Source: Gammaproteobacteria bacterium HGW-Gammaproteobacteria-4 (GTDB taxonomy: Bacteria > Pseudomonadota > Gammaproteobacteria > Xanthomonadales > Xanthomonadaceae). Taken from it: DNA of 44,875 nucleotides. A model generated the notes under the pieces. The model was not told the origin of the DNA and searched no databases. It worked only from the letters and a program-made list of their open reading frames with translations. This document shows, in pieces, positions 14,424 to 24,769 of the stretch; within the stretch, counting starts at the first letter, position 1, and each line of letters starts with the position of its first letter. Where the stretch lies: the NCBI GenBank assembly GCA_002839995.1, contig PGZC01000010.1:1-44875 (forward strand), written 5' to 3'. The translations under genes were made by a program, and so were the position numbers.

Positions 14424-15667
14424 TGGCTGGCGCGATCGCTCGTACGGTCGAGGGCGTTCTCGACTGGTTCAATCAACGTACGCCGGGTCTGATTCCCGCC
14501 TACAAGAAGCACATGTCGGAGTATTACGCGCCGAAAAACTTCAATATCTGGTATTACTTCGGTTCGCTGGCGATGCTGGTGCTGATCAACCAACTGGTGA
14601 CCGGCATCTGGCTGACGATGTTCTACAAGCCCAGCGCCGCCGAGGCTTTCGCGTCGGTCGAATACATCATGCGCGATGTGCAGTGGGGCTGGCTGATCCG
14701 CTACATGCACTCCACCGGCGCCTCGGCGTTCTTCATCGTGGTGTATCTGCACATGTTCCGCGGCCTGATCTACGGCAGTTACCAGAAGCCGCGCGAACTG
14801 GTCTGGATACTCGGCATGTTCATCTTCCTGGCGCTGATGGCCGAGGCCTTCATGGGCTACGTGCTGCCGTGGGGTCAGATGAGCTACTGGGGCGCGCAGG
14901 TGATCATCAACCTGTTCAGTGCGATTCCCGAGTACGGCGGCATGTTGACCGAGTGGATTCGCGGCGATTACCTGATTTCCGATGCCACCCTCAACCGCTT
15001 CTTCGCCCTGCATGTGGTGGCAATGCCGCTGGTGATCCTGCTGCTGGTGGTGCTGCATCTGGGTGCGTTGCACGAAGTGGGTTCGAACAACCCCGATGGC
15101 GTGGACATCAAGAAGGTCAAGGACGAACGCGGCATTCCCGCCGACGGCATCCCGTTCCACCCGTATTACACGGTGAAGGATCTGTTTGGCGCCAGTTTCT
15201 TCCTGGTCATCATGGCGTTCATCCTGTTCTACGCGCCGACCTTCGGCGATCTGTTCCTTGAGTACGACAACTTCCTGCCGGCCGATCCGCTGGTGACGCC
15301 GACCCACATCAAGCCGGTGTGGTACTTCACGCCGTTCTACGCGATGTTGCGTGCGGTTCCCGACAAGCTGTTCGGTGTGATCGTGATGTTCACGGCGGTC
15401 GGCATCCTGTTCCTGGTGCCGTGGCTCGACCGCAGTCCGGTGAAGTCGATTCGTTATCGCGGCTGGATCGCAAAGACTCTGATCTCGCTGCTCGTGGTCG
15501 CGTTCGTGTCGCTGGGCTGGCTGGGCATGCAGTCCGGCAGCGAGACGCAGACGCTGATGGCGCGTGTGTTCACCTTCTTCTACTTTGCCTTCTTTGCCAC
15601 CATGCCGTTCTGGTCGCGGCTCGACCCGACCAAGCCGGTACCAGCGCGGGTGATCAGCCATGACTAA
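14423..15667 (+). CDS. petB: Cytochrome b of the bc1 complex
   Basis: Di-haem cytochrome b, 414 residues, with eight or more membrane segments and both quinone sites. Helix B and D histidines are visible in RYMHSTGASAF and YLHMFRG, and again in FFALHVVAMP and LLVVLHLGALH. The Qo-site loop is WGQMSYWGAQV, and the PEWY motif of mitochondrial homologues is replaced by PVWYFTPFYA. Translation is coupled to petA by TAATG with AAGGAG at 14410-14415, and to petC by an 8-base overlap. Confidence 0.96.
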   Translation: MAGAIARTVEGVLDWFNQRTPGLIPAYKKHMSEYYAPKNFNIWYYFGSLAMLVLINQLVTGIWLTMFYKPSAAEAFASVEYIMRDVQWGWLIRYMHSTGASAFFIVVYLHMFRGLIYGSYQKPRELVWILGMFIFLALMAEAFMGYVLPWGQMSYWGAQVIINLFSAIPEYGGMLTEWIRGDYLISDATLNRFFALHVVAMPLVILLLVVLHLGALHEVGSNNPDGVDIKKVKDERGIPADGIPFHPYYTVKDLFGASFFLVIMAFILFYAPTFGDLFLEYDNFLPADPLVTPTHIKPVWYFTPFYAMLRAVPDKLFGVIVMFTAVGILFLVPWLDRSPVKSIRYRGWIAKTLISLLVVAFVSLGWLGMQSGSETQTLMARVFTFFYFAFFATMPFWSRLDPTKPVPARVISHD

Positions 15668-16388
15668 GCGTTTGTTTGCACTGCTGCTGGCGGTGTTGCC
15701 GCTGGCCGCGTTCGCCGCGTCAGAAGTCGGCCTGAAGCCGTCCTACGCAAATATCAACGATCAGGCATCGTTGCAACGCGGCGCGACGCATTTCATGGAT
15801 TACTGCGCCGGTTGCCATTCGTTGCAATACCAGCGTTATTCGCGTCTGGCCAAGGATCTGGGCCTGAGCGAAGATCAGGTCAATGCCTACCTCAACCGCA
15901 ATGGCGCCAAGTTTGCCGAGACCGTCGTCGCATCGATGACGCCCGGCGACGCAACCGCATGGCTTGGCAAGGCACCGCCGGATCTGTCGCTGGTGGCGCG
16001 CAACAAGCCCGGCGGCGCCGATTGGACGTACAACTTCCTCAAATCGTTCTACGTCGATGAAAGCCAGGCCGCTGGCTGGAACAATCTGATTTTGCCCAAT
16101 GCCAGCATGCCGCACGTGCTGTGGGAGTTGCAGGGTATCCAGCGCCCGGTATACGCGTCCGGCGAGGGTGCCGCGCAGGTGGCGCATCTCGAACTGACCA
16201 GCCCCGGCAAGCTCAGCGTCGATGAATACGATGCGTTTGCCCGCGATCTGACCGCGTTTTTGCAATATGTGGGCGAGCCGGCGGCGCTGGAGCGTGAATC
16301 GGTCGGTGTTTGGGTGTTGCTGTTCCTCGTGTTTTTGACCCTTTTGACGTGGTTGCTGAAGCACGAGTACTGGCGCGACGTGCACTGA
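15660..16388 (+). CDS. petC: Cytochrome c1
   Basis: Membrane-anchored c-type cytochrome of the bc1 complex, 242 residues. There is a signal peptide of 20 residues, haem motif CAGCH at 49-53, family motif APPDLSL (106-111) and the axial Met150 in NASMPH. One C-terminal membrane segment (about 218-236) ends in a basic tail. The ATG lies inside the end of petB (ATGACTAA), so the three subunits form one coupled operon. Confidence 0.96.
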   Translation: MTKRLFALLLAVLPLAAFAASEVGLKPSYANINDQASLQRGATHFMDYCAGCHSLQYQRYSRLAKDLGLSEDQVNAYLNRNGAKFAETVVASMTPGDATAWLGKAPPDLSLVARNKPGGADWTYNFLKSFYVDESQAAGWNNLILPNASMPHVLWELQGIQRPVYASGEGAAQVAHLELTSPGKLSVDEYDAFARDLTAFLQYVGEPAALERESVGVWVLLFLVFLTLLTWLLKHEYWRDVH

Positions 16389-16438
16389 TCCGCTTTACCC
16401 CTTTCGCGGCGCGCCGATCTAAGGTAATTTCGGAACAC

Positions 16439-16464
16439 GCGCCTGCCCGCACCCGGGTAGGCGC
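16439..16464. other. Hairpin between petC and sspA
   Basis: GCGCCTGCCC (16439-16448) pairs with GGGTAGGCGC (16455-16464) with one mismatch and a 6-base loop. There is no T-run, so it is only a possible transcript-end or processing structure. Confidence 0.35.
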
Positions 16465-16502
16465 ATTGGTGCCGGCCCGATGCCGGAGGGGAGTTGCCAT
16501 TG

Positions 16503-17135
16503 ATGGCCTTGAGTCCGCGATTGCGTCACACCTTGACCCTGTTTTCGGCTCGCGATTGCGTGGTCTGCCACCGGGTTCGCCTGATTCTGGCGGCCAAGGG
16601 GGTCAGCTATGATCTGATACCGGTCGATCCGGCCAATCCGCCGGAAGATCTGCTTCTGGTCAATCCCGATTACCGCTCGCTGCCGACCCTGGTCGAGCGC
16701 GATCTGGTGCTGTATGCCGCGTCGGTGGTCGGCGAGTACCTCGATGAACGCTACCCGCATCCGCCGCTGATGCCGGTCGAACCGTTGTCGCGGGCGCGCC
16801 TGCGGCTGGCCATGCTGCGCATCGAGCACGAGTGGGTGCCGCATGTGCAGGCGATCCAGCATGGCAACAAGGCACAGATGGACGCCGGCCGCAAACGGCT
16901 CAGGGAGTTGTTGATCGCGTCGCTGCCGGTATTCAAGGCATCGCGGTTCTACCTCAACCAGGAAATGAGCCTTGCCGATTGCGCGGTGGCGCCGATCATC
17001 TATCGTCTGCCGGCCTTGGGCGTGTTGCTGCCAAAGGAGTGCAAGGCGATCGAGGACTATGGCATGCGGATTTTCAGCAACCCGGGTTTCCAGCGCAGCC
17101 TGACCGCGGAAGAGAAACTGTTGCGGGAGTTGTAA
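16503..17135 (+). CDS. sspA: Stringent starvation protein A
   Basis: RNA-polymerase-associated protein with a glutathione-S-transferase fold, involved in starvation and acid responses. The N-terminal thioredoxin-like half has RDCVVCHRVRLIL and LPTLVERDLVLYAASVVGEYLDE (given in parts: SLPTLVERD, then VVGEYLDERYP). The helical C-terminal half follows from about 85. It has 210 residues. ATG 16503 is preceded by a GGAGGGGAG sequence; TTG 16494 would leave too little spacing. It follows petC and is paired with sspB, the usual order in this class. Confidence 0.94.
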   Translation: MALSPRLRHTLTLFSARDCVVCHRVRLILAAKGVSYDLIPVDPANPPEDLLLVNPDYRSLPTLVERDLVLYAASVVGEYLDERYPHPPLMPVEPLSRARLRLAMLRIEHEWVPHVQAIQHGNKAQMDAGRKRLRELLIASLPVFKASRFYLNQEMSLADCAVAPIIYRLPALGVLLPKECKAIEDYGMRIFSNPGFQRSLTAEEKLLREL

Positions 17136-17555
17136 GTGACTGATGTGAAAGCGATGACGTCCAATCGCCCGTATCTGATCCGGGCGATGTACGAGTGGAT
17201 CAACGATAACGGCATGACCCCGCATCTGGTGGTGGACTCGGCACATCCGGATTTGCGCGTGCCGCGGCAAGCGGTGCGCGACGGCAAGGTGGTGCTCAAC
17301 ATCGCGCCGCGCGCGGTGGCGGGTTTCGACGTCGGCGAGGCCTACGTCAGCTTCCATGCCCGATTTTCGGGCGTGAGCCAGGAAGTGTTCGTGCCGCTGG
17401 CTGCGGTGCAGGCGATCTACGCGCTGGAAAGCGGTCAGGGCATGATGTTGCCGGAAGACAACGCCAATACCCGGAGCGTCGGTGCCGCGGCAACGCCGTC
17501 GCCCGAAGACGTGCCGCCGCCGCGCAAGGGGCCGAGTCTGCGCGTGGTCAAGTAG
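17136..17555 (+). CDS. sspB: ClpXP adaptor SspB
   Basis: SspB tethers ssrA-tagged proteins to the ClpXP protease. The folded domain runs from TSNRPYLIRAMYEWI to about residue 112. It is followed by a flexible Pro/Ala-rich linker and the C-terminal ClpX-binding tail KGPSLRVVK, all typical. GTG 17136 directly follows the sspA stop and has GGGAG 6 bases upstream. ATG 17154, which gives the standard MTSNRPY start, is a good alternative. The gene converges on the DUF3301 gene with only 17 bases between stops. Confidence 0.94.
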   Translation: MTDVKAMTSNRPYLIRAMYEWINDNGMTPHLVVDSAHPDLRVPRQAVRDGKVVLNIAPRAVAGFDVGEAYVSFHARFSGVSQEVFVPLAAVQAIYALESGQGMMLPEDNANTRSVGAAATPSPEDVPPPRKGPSLRVVK

Positions 17556-17572
17556 CGGGAAAGGCAGATTGC

Positions 17573-17911
17573 CTACGGTCGGTCGGTTCCTGCAGGCTGC
17601 TGGCGTTCGGGGCCAAACAAACCGCTGAGCCGGGTACCGAGCAGGATCAAACGCCCCGAGTGACGGTTTTCGCCATCGCGCGAATATTCGAATCGATACC
17701 AGCGCTCCAGCGCCAGCCAGCCATCGCCGCCGCGCCGGATGCGGATGCGTTCCAGCTGAACCGCCTGGTCCAGCCACTGCACGCCGGCGTCGGCACAGGC
17801 GCGTTCGCCGTGCCGGCGCGCCGCCTCATTGGCGGCCTGCGCGCTGGTCCAGACATAGACGCCTAGCCCGAACCCGATGATGGCAAGCAGCAGCGCAGTC
17901 GGTTCGATCAC
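17573..17911 (-). CDS. DUF3301 family protein
   Basis: A 112-residue protein with one N-terminal membrane segment (about 5-24), then the pattern NEAARRHGERAC followed by VQWLDQAVQLERIRIRR that I recognise as DUF3301, and a short beta-rich end with ERWYRFEYSRDG. Function is unknown; it is probably membrane-tethered with a cytoplasmic domain. The GTG start overlaps the nadC stop (GTGA), so it is translated with nadC. Confidence 0.82.
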   Translation of the reverse strand: MIEPTALLLAIIGFGLGVYVWTSAQAANEAARRHGERACADAGVQWLDQAVQLERIRIRRGGDGWLALERWYRFEYSRDGENRHSGRLILLGTRLSGLFGPERQQPAGTDRP

Positions 17912-18771
17912 GGCAACGTATCCGCGGGAATCAGGCGCAACGAAAAATCGATGGCGCGCACGTGTTTGGTGATTGCCCCGACGGAAATGAAATCAACCCC
18001 GGTTTCGGCGATCGCGCGTGCAGTGGACAGGTCGATGCCACCTGAAACCTCGAGCGGGACCCGGCCCGAAACACGCTCGACTGCGCTGCGCATATCGGCC
18101 AACGTGAAGTCGTCGAGCACGATCCGCTCCGGCGAGCAGGACAATGCCTGGGTCAGTTCATCGAGCGACTCCACTTCCACGATGATCGGCAGGCCGTGCG
18201 CGCCGCTGCGCGCGGCGGCAATGGCCGCGGCGATGGAGCCGGCTGCAAGCACGTGGTTTTCCTTGATCATTGCCGCATCGTACAAGCCGATCCGGTGATT
18301 GCAGCCGCCACCGGCGCGAACCGCGTATTTTTGCGCATGGCGCAGGCCGGGCAGGGTTTTGCGGGTATCGAGCACGCGCGTCGAGGTGCCATCGAGGGCC
18401 GCGACAAAAGCCGCGGTAGCGGTGGCGGTGGCGGACAGGGTTTGCAGGAAATTGAGTGCGCTGCGTTCGCCGCTCAGCAGCGCTCGGACGTCGGCCTGAA
18501 CGGTGCATATGGTGTCGTTTGCCACGAACGCCTGACCCTCGTCACGCGACCAGCGCACGATCGCATGCGAGTCGAGTTCCGCGAAACAGGCGCTGAACCA
18601 CGCGCTGCCGGCCAGGACGCCCGGCTCACGGGCAATCAGCTGCGCCAGCCGCGGTTGATTGGGCAGCAGTTGTGCGCTGATATCGCCGGTACCGACGTCT
18701 TCGGTCAGCGCGCGCAGCACATCGGCGCGCACGTGCTGCGGATCAGGGGGCGCCAGAATGGGTTCGCTCAT
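17908..18771 (-). CDS. nadC: Nicotinate-nucleotide pyrophosphorylase (carboxylating), NadC
   Basis: Makes nicotinate mononucleotide from quinolinate and PRPP in de novo NAD synthesis. Family motifs are present: EDVGTGDIS near the start, LSGERSALNFLQ, the substrate-binding TRKTLPGLRHAQKYAVRAGG region (TRKTLPG, then KYAVRAGGG), NHRIGLYDAAMIKENH, IVEVE and EVSGGID. From ATG 18771 the length is 287. The longer frame to 18930 adds residues with no family match. It is followed directly by the DUF3301 gene; the DUF1631 gene lies 88 bases upstream. Confidence 0.95.
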   Translation of the reverse strand: MSEPILAPPDPQHVRADVLRALTEDVGTGDISAQLLPNQPRLAQLIAREPGVLAGSAWFSACFAELDSHAIVRWSRDEGQAFVANDTICTVQADVRALLSGERSALNFLQTLSATATATAAFVAALDGTSTRVLDTRKTLPGLRHAQKYAVRAGGGCNHRIGLYDAAMIKENHVLAAGSIAAAIAAARSGAHGLPIIVEVESLDELTQALSCSPERIVLDDFTLADMRSAVERVSGRVPLEVSGGIDLSTARAIAETGVDFISVGAITKHVRAIDFSLRLIPADTLP

Positions 18772-18859
18772 GCTGCCATTATCGCCCGATTCGCCACGAG
18801 CCTGACGGGCTTTCCGACGCCAGGGCCGGGCGTTTCGATGGGCTCCCAGGCGCGCGCGA

Positions 18860-21010
18860 TCAGCCCGCCGGTCGGTTCGCTTCGGCTGCGGGTGCTGCGT
18901 TCGTACGCATCTGCTTTTGCAGCAAGGCAAGCGTCTGTTGCATCACGTTGGCATCCTCGAGGATGCGGGCCAGTCCCTGTTGCAACACCTCGACCAAATC
19001 TTCGGGGCGTTTTTCGCCGACGCTGAGTCCATTGCGATTGACGAACAGGCAGCGGCCACTGGCCGGGCTGACCCATGACAGCTTGGCGCGATCGGCTGCG
19101 GGGTCGTCGGGCGCGCCGAACTCGAACCAGGCGCCGGGCTGAAGGCTGCGAATGCGGTACAGCAAGGCCGCGTCCAGCGCTTCCGCGACGGGCTGGTCTT
19201 CACGAATCGCCGCCTGCAAGTCCGGAATGCTGTTCTCGTGCGGCGCCAGCACTTCGCGATCGACAAATGCCGGGCGTTCGATTTCGCCCAGGCGCCAGCG
19301 CATGAACTGGCCGAGTTCTTCGCACAACTGATCGATTTCCCCGGTGTGATAGGCCACCGAGGCCAGGCCACTACGCAGTTGTGTTGTCAGCACCGGCACC
19401 AGGGCGCGCAGGCGCAGGCGTTCCACCTGTGCCTCGCCGGCTACGGTGCACCAGACCAGGATGTCGGCAAAGCCCACCGCCTCGCGGTACTGGGTTGAGG
19501 TTTCGCCGTGGCGAAGCAATACCAATACCAGATAATTGGCCCATGGCCGGCTGACCAGATGGCTGACCCAGGGCGGCGCCGGTGTGCGATTCAGGCGGGC
19601 GGCGACCACTTGGTGCACCCGTTTGCGCGCCGACGCCAGTTGTTCACGGCCCGATGCGGCTTCCACGGCGCGCTGTTCCGACAATTCGGCACGTCGGTTG
19701 TGGGCATCGAGTGTCCGCTTGAGCGCCTGCACGGCCGCTTGCTGGCGTTCGCGCTCCTGGGCGTGGGTGATCGCGTCGACCATGGCCCGCAACTGTCCCA
19801 GCGACTCGCGCTCGGGGTCTGCGCTCGGACACCAGCCCTTGGTCACTTCGGCAAGCAGGTCGATGGTCTGGCGCAACGGATGCCGTGCCTCGATCGCCAG
19901 CGCGGAGGGGTCTTCCAGTACCGCGCGTGTGATCGGCACCTGCAGCGGTGCGAACAGCGAGTGCGTGGCTTTTGGCAACTGCGCATTGCGCAGCAGCGAT
20001 TCGAATACGCGGCCGACCAGATCGATACTGGCCGCGTGTGCAGGCGTGGCAGTCGCGCCACCTTCGGCGTAACGCGCTTCGGCGAGCAGTTGCGATGCGA
20101 ACTGGCGCGGCGGCGGTAATGGCTGGCCTTGATCGATGCGCTCCAGAAAGCGCGCCAGCGCCTGGCCAAGCGCGCTTGAGCTTGCCGATTCCGAATGGGC
20201 GCTGGCCGCACTGGCGCTGCTCTGCATGCGCTGTTCGAGTAGCGACAACAGCGATGACAAGACGTTGATTTCCGCGAAACTGTCCGGGTCGGCCGGTTCG
20301 GCCGCGGCGTGATCTGCTCGGGGTTGAGCGGGTGCGCCAGGCGCGGATGCGGTGGACGCGGCGCGGGCATGTTCCGCCTTGGCGGGTGCGATCAGATCCG
20401 GAAGCACCCCGGCATCGATCAGCCGTTTGTTGATATCGGCGTAAATGGGTGCGAGCGTGCCGAGCACGTGCTGATCGAACAGGCGCAGTGCGACGAGGCG
20501 GACGTCCAGGGACAGATCGAGGGTGGCCAGCACCTGCGCGAACGCTTTCGCCAGCGCATGCGGACCAAGCGGGTTTTGCGCGTCGTCGGCAATCGGCAAG
20601 TCGAGCAGCACTGACAGCCGTTGGTTGAGCGCGTTCATGGCATCGCCGATACGCTGGCTCGCACGCGCGGCCATCGCGTCAACCGCGAGATCGATTTCCA
20701 GTGTTTCGTGCTCGATCAACGACAGCGATGTGCGCGCGGAATCGGCGATTGGCGGCGCCGATTCGGCCAGTTTGTCGATGTTGGCGATAAACGCGACCAT
20801 GCTCTGGCTGCGGTGGCGTCGGCACTCGCGCATCGCTTCAAAATAGAGCTGTTGACGCTCGGCGTTGCTGGCGCCTTCAGCCAATGCGAACAACTCGTTG
20901 TCGATGGCATCGAACAACGCATTCGCCGGCGCACGCAAGCGTGTGCGCATCAGGCCGAGCAGTGCCGAAAGCAGCTCCGGAAATGGCGGTGAAGGGGTGT
21001 TCGTACTCAT
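18860..21010 (-). CDS. DUF1631 family protein
   Basis: A 716-residue, largely helical protein that I place in DUF1631, found in Xanthomonadales and pseudomonads. Visible features are an N-terminal helical region (MRTRLRAPANALFD), a low-complexity Ala/Ser-rich linker (about 215-290), and a C-terminal domain containing WFEFG and LSWVSPASGRCLFVNRNG, which resembles a PilZ-like beta segment in this family. No enzyme motif is seen. ATG 21010 gives a full-length match. A role in c-di-GMP signalling would be inference only. Confidence 0.8.
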   Translation of the reverse strand: MSTNTPSPPFPELLSALLGLMRTRLRAPANALFDAIDNELFALAEGASNAERQQLYFEAMRECRRHRSQSMVAFIANIDKLAESAPPIADSARTSLSLIEHETLEIDLAVDAMAARASQRIGDAMNALNQRLSVLLDLPIADDAQNPLGPHALAKAFAQVLATLDLSLDVRLVALRLFDQHVLGTLAPIYADINKRLIDAGVLPDLIAPAKAEHARAASTASAPGAPAQPRADHAAAEPADPDSFAEINVLSSLLSLLEQRMQSSASAASAHSESASSSALGQALARFLERIDQGQPLPPPRQFASQLLAEARYAEGGATATPAHAASIDLVGRVFESLLRNAQLPKATHSLFAPLQVPITRAVLEDPSALAIEARHPLRQTIDLLAEVTKGWCPSADPERESLGQLRAMVDAITHAQERERQQAAVQALKRTLDAHNRRAELSEQRAVEAASGREQLASARKRVHQVVAARLNRTPAPPWVSHLVSRPWANYLVLVLLRHGETSTQYREAVGFADILVWCTVAGEAQVERLRLRALVPVLTTQLRSGLASVAYHTGEIDQLCEELGQFMRWRLGEIERPAFVDREVLAPHENSIPDLQAAIREDQPVAEALDAALLYRIRSLQPGAWFEFGAPDDPAADRAKLSWVSPASGRCLFVNRNGLSVGEKRPEDLVEVLQQGLARILEDANVMQQTLALLQKQMRTNAAPAAEANRPAG

Positions 21011-21080
21011 CGACGATCGGCCTCGCTGACGACTGCGACCAGCCGGAGGCTGCGCATCGCCGGGGGCAGCGTAGCGGTTT

Positions 21081-21347
21081 TCACGCGGACAAATCCGTGA
21101 CTTGGGCCGAATTAATTGATTCGTCGGTCAACAAAACCGGGATGCCGTCCTCAATCCGGTACACCAGTTTGCCATCGCGCGTGCGCAGGGCCGCGTGCAG
21201 CGGCTCTTGCTGCGTGCTGCCATCGGCGCGTTTGACCGTCCCGGCGGCGATCGCCTGGTTGATGCGGTCGCGTGCCTCCGCCGGGAGCGGCAACAGCGGC
21301 TGTCGCGTAAGCGGGCAGCACAGAATATCCAGCAAGCGTTTGTCCAC
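21081..21347 (-). CDS. Trm112 family protein (YcaR-like)
   Basis: An 88-residue member of the UPF0434/Trm112 group. The N-terminus MDKRLLDILCCPLTRQPL and the C-terminal LVYRIEDGIPVLLTDES match the family. The usual second CxxC is absent and only CC at 10-11 remains, so zinc binding is doubtful. The start is GTG 21347, preceded by AGGAAGAG. It is divergent from purE. Bacterial members are often beside kdsB or lpxK, which are not seen here; exact function unknown. Confidence 0.88.
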   Translation of the reverse strand: MDKRLLDILCCPLTRQPLLPLPAEARDRINQAIAAGTVKRADGSTQQEPLHAALRTRDGKLVYRIEDGIPVLLTDESINSAQVTDLSA

Positions 21348-21376
21348 CGATCTCTTCCTTTACCCCAATCCCGATT

Positions 21377-21403
21377 TTGTCAGGCCATGCTTGCGCTTAC
21401 AAT
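21377..21403 (+). promoter_or_regulatory. Candidate purEK promoter
   Basis: TTGTCA (21377-21382) and TACAAT (21398-21403) are separated by 15 bases (16 if TTTGTC is taken). A transcript start near 21410 would leave a short leader to ATG 21433 and exclude GTG 21415 as start. PurR-type operators were not recognised. Confidence 0.45.
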
Positions 21404-21432
21404 AGGCGCTTACCGTGACCTGGACGATTGCG

Positions 21433-21942
21433 ATGAGCGACCCAACACCTGTTTCGCCGCTGGTTGGCGTGGTCATGGGCTCGCGTTCGGATTGGGACAC
21501 CATGCAGCACGCGTGCGCACGCCTCGAACAATTGGGCGTCCCGTTCGAAGTGCGGGTGGTGTCGGCCCATCGTACGCCGGACCTGCTTTTCGGTTATGCG
21601 CAGTCGGCCGCCGAACGCGGCTTGCGTGCGATCATCGCCGGTGCCGGTGGCGCTGCGCATTTGCCGGGCATGTTGGCCGCCAAGACCACCGTCCCGGTGC
21701 TTGGCGTGCCGGTGCAGTCCAAAGCGCTCAATGGCCTGGATTCCTTGTTGAGCATGGTGCAGATGCCCGCCGGTGTGCCGGTAGCCACGTTTGCGATCGG
21801 TGCCGCGGGCGCCGCCAATGCCGCTTTGTTCAGCGCTGCGCTGCTGGCCTTTGGGTCTCCGCCGATCGCGCAGGCGCTGGCCGCGTTTCGACGCCAGCAA
21901 ACCGACGACGTGCTGGCGCATGCGGATCCGCGACAACCATGA
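21433..21942 (+). CDS. purE: N5-carboxyaminoimidazole ribonucleotide mutase
   Basis: Class I PurE converts N5-CAIR to CAIR in purine synthesis. Motifs include [13 protein letters not shown] (residues 12-24), SAHRTPD with catalytic-site His46, and [15 protein letters not shown]. The product from ATG 21433 has 169 residues; GTG 21415 would add six and is less likely given the promoter position. The stop overlaps the purK start (ATGA), the classic purEK pair. Confidence 0.95.
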   Translation: MSDPTPVSPLVGVVMGSRSDWDTMQHACARLEQLGVPFEVRVVSAHRTPDLLFGYAQSAAERGLRAIIAGAGGAAHLPGMLAAKTTVPVLGVPVQSKALNGLDSLLSMVQMPAGVPVATFAIGAAGAANAALFSAALLAFGSPPIAQALAAFRRQQTDDVLAHADPRQP

Positions 21943-23099
21943 CCACGGTCGGAATACTCGGTGGCGGCCAGTTGGCGCGCATGCTGGCGCTTGCCGGGGC
22001 GCCGTTGGGTCTGCGCTTTCTGGTGATGGATTCGCTCGCCGATGCGTGCGCGGCGCAGTTCGTGCCGCAGTTGCAGGCCGATTACCGCGATCAGGAGGCG
22101 TTGGCCGAGTTTGCGTCGCGCGTGGACGTGGCAACCTTCGATTTCGAAAACGTGCCGGCCAGCAGCGCACAGTGGTTGGCTGAGCGCATCCCGGTGTTCC
22201 CGGTGCCATCCGCGCTCGCGGTGGCGCAGGATCGGCTGGCGGAAAAAACCCTGTTCCGCGATCTGGGTATTGCGGTGCCGGCTTATGCGCGGGTCGATAC
22301 GCGTGAGGATCTGGAGCAGGCGGTCGCGAGCGTGGGGCTGCCGGCGATCCTCAAGACCCGGCGCCTGGGTTACGACGGCAAGGGCCAGTTCCGTCTGCGT
22401 CGGCAAAGCGACATCGATACGGCATGGCAGGCGCTCGGTGCCGGGGCAGCCGCCTTGATACTCGAAGCGTTGGTGCCGTTCGATCGCGAGTTGTCGGTAA
22501 TCGCGGTGCGCGCCCGCGACGGCGAGTTCCGGGCGTGGCCGGTCACCGAGAATTGGCATGCCGACGGTATCCTCGCCGCCAGTCTCGCTCCGGCGAAGGT
22601 CGGTTCGACACTGCAGCAGTCCGCGCTCGACGCCGCGCAGCGTGTTGCTCAGGCGCTTGGTTATGTCGGCGTGTTCGCGCTGGAACTGTTCGAATGCGAT
22701 GGCGCGTTGCTGGCCAACGAGATCGCGCCGCGGGTGCACAACTCCGGGCATTGGACCATCGAGGGCGCGCGTACCTCGCAATTCGAGAATCATCTGCGCG
22801 CGGTACTGGGATTGCCACTGGGTTCGACCGCAGCCAGCGGCCATGCGTGCATGCTGAACTGGGTGGGCGAGTTGCCCGATCCACGGGCGGTACTGTCCTC
22901 GCCTTGCGGGCATTGGCACGATTACGGCAAAGCGCCGCGTGCGGGGCGCAAGGTGGGCCACGCCACCTTGACCGCGCCGGATCGCAAGCAGTTGGCCGAT
23001 GCGCTGAGTTCGGTTGCGGAAGCCTTGCAGCGCAGCGCGCAAGTTGCCGGAGCACTCGCGAGGTTGCGAGAGTCGGCGCTGACGTGGGAAGCGCCGTGA
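21939..23099 (+). CDS. purK: N5-carboxyaminoimidazole ribonucleotide synthase
   Basis: ATP-grasp enzyme that makes N5-CAIR from AIR, bicarbonate and ATP, the step before PurE. N-terminal [15 protein letters not shown]-grasp residues in [14 protein letters not shown] and FDRELSVI, and the metal-site region [16 protein letters not shown] are conserved. Length is 386 residues. The frame is open upstream antisense-like through purE, but coding similarity begins at [10 protein letters not shown]. The gene ends before an inverted REP pair. Confidence 0.95.
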   Translation: MTTVGILGGGQLARMLALAGAPLGLRFLVMDSLADACAAQFVPQLQADYRDQEALAEFASRVDVATFDFENVPASSAQWLAERIPVFPVPSALAVAQDRLAEKTLFRDLGIAVPAYARVDTREDLEQAVASVGLPAILKTRRLGYDGKGQFRLRRQSDIDTAWQALGAGAAALILEALVPFDRELSVIAVRARDGEFRAWPVTENWHADGILAASLAPAKVGSTLQQSALDAAQRVAQALGYVGVFALELFECDGALLANEIAPRVHNSGHWTIEGARTSQFENHLRAVLGLPLGSTAASGHACMLNWVGELPDPRAVLSSPCGHWHDYGKAPRAGRKVGHATLTAPDRKQLADALSSVAEALQRSAQVAGALARLRESALTWEAP

Positions 23100-23148
23100 G
23101 GGTGCCGGCGCAGCAATCCTGTTGTGTCATAGCGCGCTGAGGCGCTCG

Positions 23149-23217
23149 GTCGCCCACAGGGTGGGCTCCTACATCAACCGGTTGCGCTCACCTGTAGGAG
23201 CCCACCCTGTGGGCGAC
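23149..23217. repeat. Inverted pair of GTAG REPs (BIME-like)
   Basis: Two copies identical to the main REP: minus strand at 23149-23172, plus strand at 23194-23217, with 21 bases between. They lie between the stops of convergent purK (23099) and purB (23280). Likely bidirectional transcript end structure, by position only. Confidence 0.88.
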
Positions 23218-23279
23218 CGAGCGAGCGACGCAAGGGGCCTGGCTTTCTCTCGCTCTGATCGGCCACGTTCGGCAGGTTG

Positions 23280-24710
<1,431 letters not shown>

Positions 24711-24769
24711 TCACCAAATGCCTTTGCGGCGTTACCCTGTGCGTTGTCGAACCGCACCGGGAGCACAGC

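Noticed and set aside
16419-17777. 452-codon minus-strand ORF
   Set aside because: Antisense to sspA and sspB, which are clearly recognised on the plus strand.
21195-21938. Long N-terminal extension of purK
   Set aside because: The frame is open through purE, but PurK similarity starts at 21939 with an ATGA overlap to purE.
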